From positions 1-62,495 of the forward strand of contig CAYWJN010000002.1 of NCBI GenBank assembly GCA_964457455.1: a DNA stretch of 62,495 bases, read 5' to 3'. The position numbers and the translations under genes are program-made. Every line of letters begins with the position of its first letter. The stretch's first letter is position 1. The notes under the pieces were generated by a model. The model did not search any database, had not been told where the DNA came from, and saw nothing but the letters and a program-made list of their open reading frames with translations. Positions 55,596-62,495 of this stretch are shown piece by piece. The stretch is from JABMPU01 sp964457455. GTDB lineage: Bacteria; Cloacimonadota; Cloacimonadia; Cloacimonadales; TCS61.

Positions 55596-57542
55596 TCATT
55601 TCATTATTTTTAAAAACTTTTTCGTGAGAACTCTCACATCACCTTTCCGGATGGTGATTCCCTCTGTATCAAAGAATCCTAATAAAATCAGAGCATTAGC
55701 TCGATTAATTTTCATTAAATCCCTAAAATGCGAAACTGTAATGCCTTGCGGATTTTTGATGAGATAAGAAATCAGTTGTTGCCTCGATTCATTCATAAAA
55801 TCTGAATGAATATATTTCATTTGAATAAAATATATCTTTTGCGTGCTGATTAAATGTGCAAGAATTTGTTTGAGATCCTGAATCGATAAATTTTCATTTT
55901 CCGTTTGAGATGCTAATTCCTGAAAATCCGTAACTTTTTTTTCAGAGAGAAGAACTTTTTCTTCTACCTCGTTAATTTGAGCTTGAAATCTTTCATTGAG
56001 TTCAACTTTGTGCGAAGCAATAATCCAGGTTTTGCTTACCTTTTTTACTTTATGGTTTTCTTCCAAATCCTGCAAAATCAATTCGAGAGTTAGTTTAATA
56101 ATTTCCTTCTTTTGATTTCCAAAAATACCGGTCAATTCATTGAAAGTTTTTCCCTGTTCAAGCAGAGGATTCTTTTTGTGAAATTCGATTAGTTGGGTTA
56201 AAATTTTATTTTTGAGTGCAGTTGCTCTTTTCTTTTCCAATAAAAGGATTTTATCTTTTGTTTGAAAGAAAACAATATCTTTTGGAAGTTCTTGAAAAAT
56301 AACCGGAATCAAATCATCTTTTCGGATATTTAATTTTTCAGCAATTTCCTCATCTGTAATTGGCATTAACGACTTTCGTACCTCAACTGCAACGAGTTCA
56401 TTAAGTTCACCTTTTGCAAGTTTTTCCACATTCTCAATTTGCTCTTTCCTTCTTCTGCGATGATGTAATGGATATGGGTCAATAACTTTACCACCACCCA
56501 AAGTAATTGTTCCGGATGAATTTCTTAAGATAAAACTATCATCAATTTGTACTATGATAGATTGAGGTAAATATACCTGGATCAATCCTGATTCACCACG
56601 TTTCAGAATGTTCTTGTCCAAAAGATGAATTCGAGCCATTAAACGCACAGTTCCCATCAAAAACAAAACCTGACTCCACAATCCGAGGGAAACATCATTC
56701 TGGAAAAGTTGGAAATTAGCATCGATTAAACTTGTTGCTTTTATCAATTTACTCGTTAAAATCATTCCTCGTTTGAAATCCTTTTTTTTGAATCCAACCA
56801 GATTTAATGAGGCTCTATCTCCTGCTTTTACTTGTCCCACTTCTTTACCGTGATGTTCCATCCTACGAATTCTAACCTCTTTATTTGTTGGAAGAAGGTA
56901 AAGTATATTCTCTTTTTGGATAGAACCGGAAATAACAGAACCATTAACAATAATACCAAATCCCGGTTGTATAAAGATTCTATCAATGAACATCCGAAAA
57001 GTTCCGGATGAACTTTTTTCAGGTATGATTTTAACGATTTCAGTTATTGCTTGGATCAGTTGGGAAATGCCATCATTTGTTTGCGAAGAAACTTTTAGAA
57101 TCGGTGCATTCTCCAAAAATGTTCCTTTCACAAAATCCTGAATTTCCGATTCAGCTAATTCGCTTAATTCTTCATCGATCAAATCAATTTTTGTGAGAAC
57201 GATTAGACCTTGCTTTATTCCCAATATCTGCATAATCGCCAGGTGTTCTCTGGTTTGAGGCATGATACTTTCATCACCGGAAATCACCAGAAGAACAAAA
57301 TCGATACCAGAAGCACCTGAAACCATTGTTTTGATAAAGTCGGAATGACCCGGCATATCAACAATTCCGATGCTGTTCCCGTCAGGAAGATCAAGATGAG
57401 TAAAACCAAGATTAATGGTGATTCCTCTTTGTTTCTCCTGTTTGTGAGTATCACAATCGAATCCGGTTAAAGCTTTAATCAAAGCAGTTTTCCCGTGATC
57501 GACATGACCGGCAGTTCCCATAATTAAATGTTTTGAATTCAT
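55596..57542 (-). CDS. selB: Selenocysteine-specific translation elongation factor
   Basis: A 648-residue GTPase of the SelB family. The G domain has GTAGHVDHGKTALIKALTG, QRGITINLGF, DMPGHSDF and TKIDL. EF-Tu-like beta barrels follow, and the C-terminal third contains winged-helix repeats (such as the segment ending FRDLMKINRANALILL) that in SelB bind the SECIS hairpin of mRNA. It delivers selenocysteinyl-tRNA to UGA codons. A tRNA-Sec gene lies divergently 450 bp away, which supports the call. selA and selD are not in the window. Confidence 0.95.
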   Translation of the reverse strand: MNSKHLIMGTAGHVDHGKTALIKALTGFDCDTHKQEKQRGITINLGFTHLDLPDGNSIGIVDMPGHSDFIKTMVSGASGIDFVLLVISGDESIMPQTREHLAIMQILGIKQGLIVLTKIDLIDEELSELAESEIQDFVKGTFLENAPILKVSSQTNDGISQLIQAITEIVKIIPEKSSSGTFRMFIDRIFIQPGFGIIVNGSVISGSIQKENILYLLPTNKEVRIRRMEHHGKEVGQVKAGDRASLNLVGFKKKDFKRGMILTSKLIKATSLIDANFQLFQNDVSLGLWSQVLFLMGTVRLMARIHLLDKNILKRGESGLIQVYLPQSIIVQIDDSFILRNSSGTITLGGGKVIDPYPLHHRRRRKEQIENVEKLAKGELNELVAVEVRKSLMPITDEEIAEKLNIRKDDLIPVIFQELPKDIVFFQTKDKILLLEKKRATALKNKILTQLIEFHKKNPLLEQGKTFNELTGIFGNQKKEIIKLTLELILQDLEENHKVKKVSKTWIIASHKVELNERFQAQINEVEEKVLLSEKKVTDFQELASQTENENLSIQDLKQILAHLISTQKIYFIQMKYIHSDFMNESRQQLISYLIKNPQGITVSHFRDLMKINRANALILLGFFDTEGITIRKGDVRVLTKKFLKIMK

Positions 57543-57631
57543 CTAACCTTCCAAGAAAATTTTATTTGAATAACTTTATTTTTAATTGTCATATTCGTCA
57601 AGAAATGAGTTATTTTTTAAGTCTGTTTTGG

Positions 57632-57960
57632 GAGAAGAAATTGCTTTACAGGTATGGATTGAATATAAGTGAGTGATAGAGGAAATATCCTTTTATTCAA
57701 CTCTTTCAGAGTTGTGTATTGTCTCTTATTTTCTACCACAAGATTCTCTTATGGTTATTAACATTAAACTCTTTTAGAGTTTCTATTCTTCATTTTTTCT
57801 TTGCGTTTCCGTTAAAAGCCGGACTTCGCTCTGTATCTTTGCGAGAATCTTTATTTCATGACAACTTGTTGGTAAGTTTGGAATCGTAAATTCTAATCCG
57901 TATTTATCCATGAAAATCCGTGTGCTAACCAGTGTCTTTTAGAGAAGAAATTGCTTTACA
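57632..57960. repeat. Segment bounded by 19-bp direct repeats, with class A and B elements inside
   Basis: GAGAAGAAATTGCTTTACA occurs at 57632-57650 and again at 57942-57960. Between them lie hairpins CAACTCT/AGAGTTG (57698-57714, loop TTC) and AAACTCT/AGAGTTT (57766-57782, loop TTT), and the period-10 set ATCCGTATTT, ATCCATGAAA, ATCCGTGTGC (57896-57925). The right copy sits 30 bp before tRNA-Sec. No gene is seen in the segment. Confidence 0.8.
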
Positions 57961-57990
57961 TTTAGAGATTAAAAAAAATTTTAGAAATCA

Positions 57991-58084
57991 GAGAGGACGG
58001 AACTGGTGTTTCAGCCGGTCTTCAAAACCGGTAATAGGCAGCTAAAACTGTCTACGGCAGGTTCGATTCCTGCCCTCTCGGCCA
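57991..58084 (+). tRNA. selC: tRNA-Sec (UCA anticodon)
   Basis: The anticodon stem CCGGT/ACCGG encloses loop CTTCAAA with anticodon TCA, which reads UGA. A long variable arm (TAGGCAG/CTGTCTA) and a T-arm GCAGG-TTCGATT-CCTGC follow, and the 3' end carries CCA. The acceptor stem GAGAGG/CCTCTC and a long D-arm fit selenocysteine tRNAs, although the exact 5' end and the eighth acceptor pair are uncertain. The adjacent selB gene strongly supports it. Confidence 0.93.
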
Positions 58085-58126
58085 ATTTATTTTTATGCTT
58101 GTTTAACATCCTCATCTAAAACATTC

Positions 58127-58229
58127 CGACTGAGCCAGTCGAATCAAACTTTTCCTTCAACCGGGACGATTGAAGGAACTCGAAATCCGTAACTGTTCCA
58201 TCTCTCCATCCGAAGCTTCCGCTTCGGAT
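58127..58229. repeat. Array of class B hairpins downstream of tRNA-Sec
   Basis: CGACT/AGTCG (58127-58141, loop GAGCC), TTCCTTCAA/TTGAAGGAA (58152-58178, 9-nt loop) and ATCCGAAGC/GCTTCGGAT (58208-58229, loop TTCC). The last shares its CCGAAGC core with the hairpin at 49675. Confidence 0.85.
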
Positions 58230-58260
58230 AGTTTCCATTTGTCCACATGTTTCAAAGTAA

Positions 58261-61200
58261 CTACTTCAAAAGCAGCATCTTACGAGTTGAGGAATAGTTT
58301 TCTGTTTTTAATTTATAGAAATAAATACCCGAAGTGACCGACTTCCCGGAATCATCTTTTCCATTCCAAGATATGGAGTAGCCGACTCCGTCGGCTGTTG
58401 TGGAGAGAGACTCTCCACAATCCAAAGTTTTTACCTTTTGCCCTTTCAGATTATAAATTATGATTTCGGTGTCTTCAGTGTTTTCGGTGTTTAATTCAAA
58501 ACTAATCGTTGTTGTTGGATTAAATGGATTCGGATAGTTTCCAATTAACTTTGTAACAATTGGAGCAGAAATATTATTATTGTTATCTACATTCTCAGAA
58601 ATTGGTGGAAAAATAATATAATCGATCCAGCCGCAATCGTCTCCCGTGCTGACGTATCCATCTTTTGTATATTCCCATTTGAAAGTGTGGTTTCCGGCAT
58701 TCACACTAAAAATTTCTTCACTCCAATCAATCTCTCCATCCCATCTGGCTTGTTCTACATTATCTATAAAGAAAGCTAAATAATCCCAATCATCGTTTGG
58801 ATCATCCTCACAAGAAACTTTTTTCCAGAAACTGATTTCTCCATCTGTAACAACATCCAGTTCAATGATTAGAGAAGAAGAACTGCTATTATCAATATCT
58901 CCCGATTTTGCACAGAACTGTCCTTCATAAGAATCTGAATCTATTGTCCAATCTGCATCTCCATCAAATTGCCAGGAATAACTTGTGAAATCTCCTGTTT
59001 CAAAATCTTCGATGCTCAATCCTACTGTTAAAGAGAAACTATCTTCGATGTAATAATCATTGTTAGCAGAAAGCTCAAAATCAAAATCAATGATATGACC
59101 TATTGGAGTTTCCGGGTCAACAATAACATCGCAAATTCCAAAAGTACCGCTGGAATATGCTGCTAATGAATCAATAATCAAAGGTGCTATCACAATAGAA
59201 ATATACGGATCATTCGATAAGATACCGGGGATGAGATCATACGCATCTGCCCCACCTTCATTGACCAGGTTGATAGCCAGACAAGCCTCTTCTCCGGGAT
59301 CAAGTACTCCATTTCCTCCATCCCAGACTTCCACACTTTCCAAAAAGATAACAGGAGCATAACCAATCAAATCCAAATCGTGTTCCCAGGTTCCCTCATC
59401 TGATGTAATGGTTACAACAAATGATAACTCATGATTATTTGGAATGGAATTATCCACATCAAAGGAAAAAGCATCAGATAGAATTATGGTTTCGTTAGGA
59501 GTAATTGTTCCAACTTGTTCCGTGGAGTCTGTTAATGTAATATATTCATCGGAAATAGAAAGTGCAGCCACAACATTATGAATATCACCTGCACCTCCCA
59601 CATTCTGAATAGAAATAGTCAATGACGCTGATTCACCGAATTCAATCACATCATCATTTCCAGCATTTACAGAATAGTCAATAAGATTAATATAATATCC
59701 ACTGGGAATGGTTGGGATGGAAAATGTTGTTTTCAAGCAGTTATATCCCGTAATAATGAGATCTGTTTCACCTTCTGTAATAATCGGCGGATCGATCTGG
59801 ATATCAACTGAACCATCAGCACCGGTAACACCCACACCATGCAGTTCTCCATCTTTCATCAAAACACAGGTAAGACCTTCAACCGGATTTCCCAAGCTGA
59901 ATATTTCCACAAAGAAATAGGGTGCACCAACCAATATAAAAGGATCGTGATTAACTACGATATCAAGCGGCTCGTCTGTCCAGATGGACATTGCAGGATC
60001 TCCCAGCGTATTACAATCATAAAAACACCAGCGCAAAGCTCCTTCTTCGTGCTGTCCCGGAGCATTCACCCAGGGAGCTGTATCAATCTTAGATTCCAGA
60101 TGCGTTTGACCGATCCTATCTGTCTTACAATCATAAAGAGCATCCATAAATTCGCGGTGAATATGAAGTGAAGGTCCTTCGGTTTGTCCTTCATTAAACC
60201 AGCCATACCGGGAATTGCAAACAAAGGCAGCAGCAAAATTCTCGATATACAACATCTTTTCACCAATGCAGTCGTTTGAATCAAAAGAACCGGAATTACA
60301 ACCATGACTGTAAGCTAAAGTGAAAGTGTGGTCAATTCCATTTACAAGCGAAAAATTACTATTGGAAATAGCATTCGAATTCATACGCATAGAATAGTTT
60401 GAACTGGCGTGACCTGCATGATGAATAAAGGATTTTCCTTCATTGATTTTAGCAATTAAATCACTGCTCGACCACGATCCTAGATCTCGGTCGTACATGG
60501 TTTCATAATCATGGTCTTCAGGAATCCCATTGGTTGTATAGCCATTATCATCATGATATCCAATCAGCAAATCGAGATAATCTCCTCCCCAGGTTAATGG
60601 ATCATCCCACATGTGCTCACCAGCTAAAAACGGTTTTTGTAAGTCTCCCAAAACAGGATCATCCTGATAGGAAATAGTTTTATTCAGCATATTTTCCAAT
60701 TCTGTAAGATTGCTGAAAGGTAATCGCGCTACAGAAACTTCCGGCAAAAGGTCGTCTTCCCCGATTTCTCCCCAGAGATTATCACCATCATCATTCCAAG
60801 TTCCATCAAGTGCGGAATAATATAAATCCGAGGGAATGTCATTATCTTCATAAATAGAGGACGATTGAACTGTGCAATAAAACCCGCGATAAGGCACAAT
60901 CTCTATATCTCCTGCCAGCAGCACAAATTCGATGCTGTCATTCTGATATTCATCGATAATATAATTTCGAATTTTTTCCGGTGAATCCTGACCCGTAACA
61001 TTTACATAAATATATTCAGTGGTTTGAATTTCTGTTTTCATTCCCTGGCTCAGATACATATTGATCAGATCCTGAAAATCATTTTCAAATTGGGAATTCG
61101 TGATAATCAGAAGTTGATAATCTCCCTCACGAAAATTACTGGTTGGATATACAGACATTAATTCAGGATTTTGGGATAAATATTCAATTCTCTTTTGTAC

Positions 61201-61758
61201 CTGTTTTGATGAATTAAGATTATCCAGAGCTTGTTCGGCTCTAATATCCGGTTTGGTCTGGATTCTGATTGTAACTTCCTGGTAAAAAGAGATCTTTCCT
61301 AAAGACGGATTATAGCTCATTGGCGTGAAGGTTGATAACACCAAAGCATAACCATTCATAAACTCTGTTGACAATTCTGAAATTTGCGAATCAGGATATT
61401 GAGCATCCCTTGCATACAGTTCATCATTCTTAACAAATTTTCCTGAACCACCAAATGAGATTGGTTGATAATACTGTTTTGGATAGAGATTGAAATTACC
61501 TGGAATTTGTGTTTCATTTTCCCCAATAAATTCTATTGATTCTGCAACTTCTCCGGGTGGAACCAATAAAGACATTGAATGATACGGCAGGACAGGTTCC
61601 CCGCTCTTTCCGGAGGGCATTGTATTGCTAAAATTAATAATCTGGTATTCATCGATTTGAGAGATTTTATAATCTTCAAAATGATAAGTTTTTTCTATAA
61701 TCTCTGCCTGTAAAAACATAATAAATACTAATAACAAGAATAAAGCAATTTTCTTCAT
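58261..61758 (-). CDS. Gingipain-like C25-family cysteine peptidase with T9SS sorting domain
   Basis: A 1165-residue secreted peptidase. Signal peptide KKIALFLLLVFIMFLQA, then a propeptide-like region. The C25 core (about residues 210-610) keeps both catalytic residues: His in FIHHAGHAS (about 449) and Cys in SHGCNSGSF (about 486). Downstream are an Ig-like domain, CARDB-like repeats (NAGNDDVIEFGES, DGGNGVLDPGEE), a jelly-roll domain and the T9SS domain (GNYPNPFNPTTTISF...SGIYFYKL...RKMLLLK). The sorting domain has in-frame repeat insertions (58381-58491). It is likely a surface or released protease. Its Arg/Lys specificity cannot be read. Confidence 0.92.
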   Translation of the reverse strand: MKKIALFLLLVFIMFLQAEIIEKTYHFEDYKISQIDEYQIINFSNTMPSGKSGEPVLPYHSMSLLVPPGEVAESIEFIGENETQIPGNFNLYPKQYYQPISFGGSGKFVKNDELYARDAQYPDSQISELSTEFMNGYALVLSTFTPMSYNPSLGKISFYQEVTIRIQTKPDIRAEQALDNLNSSKQVQKRIEYLSQNPELMSVYPTSNFREGDYQLLIITNSQFENDFQDLINMYLSQGMKTEIQTTEYIYVNVTGQDSPEKIRNYIIDEYQNDSIEFVLLAGDIEIVPYRGFYCTVQSSSIYEDNDIPSDLYYSALDGTWNDDGDNLWGEIGEDDLLPEVSVARLPFSNLTELENMLNKTISYQDDPVLGDLQKPFLAGEHMWDDPLTWGGDYLDLLIGYHDDNGYTTNGIPEDHDYETMYDRDLGSWSSSDLIAKINEGKSFIHHAGHASSNYSMRMNSNAISNSNFSLVNGIDHTFTLAYSHGCNSGSFDSNDCIGEKMLYIENFAAAFVCNSRYGWFNEGQTEGPSLHIHREFMDALYDCKTDRIGQTHLESKIDTAPWVNAPGQHEEGALRWCFYDCNTLGDPAMSIWTDEPLDIVVNHDPFILVGAPYFFVEIFSLGNPVEGLTCVLMKDGELHGVGVTGADGSVDIQIDPPIITEGETDLIITGYNCLKTTFSIPTIPSGYYINLIDYSVNAGNDDVIEFGESASLTISIQNVGGAGDIHNVVAALSISDEYITLTDSTEQVGTITPNETIILSDAFSFDVDNSIPNNHELSFVVTITSDEGTWEHDLDLIGYAPVIFLESVEVWDGGNGVLDPGEEACLAINLVNEGGADAYDLIPGILSNDPYISIVIAPLIIDSLAAYSSGTFGICDVIVDPETPIGHIIDFDFELSANNDYYIEDSFSLTVGLSIEDFETGDFTSYSWQFDGDADWTIDSDSYEGQFCAKSGDIDNSSSSSLIIELDVVTDGEISFWKKVSCEDDPNDDWDYLAFFIDNVEQARWDGEIDWSEEIFSVNAGNHTFKWEYTKDGYVSTGDDCGWIDYIIFPPISENVDNNNNISAPIVTKLIGNYPNPFNPTTTISFELNTENTEDTEIIIYNLKGQKVKTLDCGESLSTTADGVGYSISWNGKDDSGKSVTSGIYFYKLKTENYSSTRKMLLLK
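58381..58491 (-). repeat. In-frame class A + class B cassette in a T9SS domain
   Basis: Hairpin GCCGAC/GTCGGC (58381-58395), hairpin TTGTGGAGAG/CTCTCCACAA (58398-58420, perfect 10-bp stem) and the period-9 set TTCGGTGTC, TTCAGTGTT, TTCGGTGTT (58465-58491, encoding NTENTEDTE). The same elements in the same order are found at 49347-49454 on the other strand. The period-9 set matches 12911-12937 almost exactly. Confidence 0.88.
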
Positions 61759-61892
61759 AATTACAACTCCATAAGTTTTTATTATTTAATAATGCAATAA
61801 TTGAACCAAATCTTTATTGTTTATTTTAAGCGAACTGTTTTCAATTAAATTCGACAGGATTAATTTGGATTTTGATCTTGGAGATTTGGAGA

Positions 61893-61981
61893 TTGAATTG
61901 GTTGAACTGGTTGAATCGGTTGAATCGGGAAAAGACCTTGCGAATGGTTTCTCATAGAGAGATTCTTCCACATTAACCTTC
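61893..61981 (-). repeat. Dispersed ~88-bp repeat, copy 2
   Basis: The inverted partner of 1719-1803, including AAACCATTCGCAAGGTCTTT and four 9-mers of the TTCAACCRR type. It lies upstream of the C25 gene. A 61-codon ORF over it is only a reading of the repeat. Confidence 0.85.
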
Positions 61982-62030
61982 GCAATGGTTGGAGATATAA
62001 TTTGAGATTTGGTGATTTAGTCATTTTGAA

Positions 62031-62417
62031 ATTTGGGATTTGGATTTTTATTTGTTATTTGGGATTTATAATTTGGGATTTTCTTTTTTGGATATATGAA
62101 TGCTCTCGACTCGACAGAGACTTGACACAAGTCTGAAAGACCTTGTGTCAAGTTGAAATCTCTTGAACCTTGAAAAGGTCAATCCAAAACCCTGAAAACG
62201 CTTCTATCAAATCGACTTCCTGCTTAGCATTTTCAGGGTTGAAGGTCTTAGATTCCAACCTTGAAAGGGTCAACTTCCCGGGATGAATTGAAAGAGACCT
62301 TTTCAAGGTAACACATATCTTGAATGTCTTCTTGTTCCCAAGTTGGACTTGGGACTACTTATTTATGGCGAAGTTCAACTTCGCTCCTAAGTATGTTACT
62401 AAGTGCAACTTAGTAAC
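62031..62417. repeat. Tandem ATTTGGGATT copies and a dense hairpin array
   Basis: ATTTGGGATT occurs three times at 62031-62080. Then come ACTTGACACAAG with its complement (62120-62153), and nested arms ACCTTGAAAAGGTC (62167-62180 with 62296-62309) enclosing an AACCCTGAAAA-type pair (62188-62201 with 62227-62240, one mismatch). Three class B hairpins with 3-nt loops follow: TCCCAAGT/ACTTGGGA (62336-62354), GCGAAGT/ACTTCGC (62368-62384) and GTTACTAAGT/ACTTAGTAAC (62395-62417). All three end their left arm in AAGT. No coding sequence is visible in these 400 bp. Confidence 0.88.
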
Positions 62418-62427
62418 GAGAACCTCA

Positions 62428-62495
62428 CTATTTCAGCAATATCATCTTACGAACAAAATTCCCTTTGGTTGTTCGCAGTTTGTAATAATATATTC
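62428..62495 (-). CDS. C-terminal end of another T9SS-sorted protein (runs off the window)
   Basis: The minus strand reads IYYYKLRTTKGNFVRKM and then ILLK before a TAG stop at 62428. This is the last beta-strand and the RKM.LLK ending of a T9SS type A-like sorting domain. The rest of the gene lies to the right of the window. Confidence 0.85.
   Translation of the reverse strand, partial: IYYYKLRTTKGNFVRKMILLK

Noticed and set aside
61786..61971. ORF of 61 codons upstream of the C25 gene
   Set aside because: It reads through the dispersed 88-bp repeat; its Ser/Thr-rich product is the translation of the 9-mer tail, and the other repeat copy has no equivalent frame.

Overview
This is a low-GC bacterial contig with one assembly gap (100 Ns at 11410-11509). 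Several large secreted proteins end in a type IX secretion (T9SS)-like C-terminal sorting domain (YPNPFNPET...GIYFYKL...RKM.LLK). Two of them are gingipain-like C25 proteins. With the split glycyl-tRNA synthetase alpha subunit, cobamide methyl transfer genes and selenocysteine decoding (selB plus tRNA-Sec), this points to an anaerobe of the FCB group. Candidatus Cloacimonadota is my best guess, made from style of sequence only.

Layout. 1-500: remnants of two transposases and a truncated rarD. 473-9012: an EndoIII-like glycosylase, a small membrane protein, a DinG helicase with an exonuclease domain, and a giant sigma-54 activator. 9286-12474: a surface-glycan cluster (two CDP-glycerol glycerophosphotransferase-like genes and a GT9 heptosyltransferase) broken by the gap. 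12507-15606: a GxxExxY gene between inverted micro-repeats, then alaS. 15764-19232: a small defence and addiction island. 19374-23242: a heterodimeric ABC exporter. 23501-25151: a methyltransferase beside a decayed restriction enzyme. 25190-29538: a CBS protein and a methyl-transfer cluster (homocysteine methyltransferase, corrinoid protein, reactivase, MttB-like methyltransferase). 29766-37814: ORF6N regulator, glyQ, S9 and M3 peptidases, a TPR remnant and a DEAD-box helicase. 38076-41908: a very AT-rich membrane-lipid-like cassette (MFS, patatin, membrane protein, Lgt-like) next to tRNA-Ser. 42446-45294: YihY and a MacB-like transporter. 45624-62495: four T9SS-type cargo genes (one only as its last codons), selB and tRNA-Sec.

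The most unusual signal is not a gene. The intergenic regions are filled with two kinds of short element. Class A is two or three degenerate copies of a 9-11 bp word. Class B is a perfect hairpin with a 6-15 bp stem and a loop of mostly 3-5 nt; its stem sequence differs from site to site while the architecture is constant. Both classes also occur in frame inside genes: in alaS, in two T9SS sorting domains (as a composite of one class A and two class B elements) and in a fibronectin-like domain. A REP-associated transposase remnant at the left edge is a possible source of mobility for class B. A second candidate system is the methyl-transfer cluster, which looks like a folate-independent, MttB-fed methionine synthase split over four genes.

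All protein names come from motif and family recognition by eye; no database search was run.
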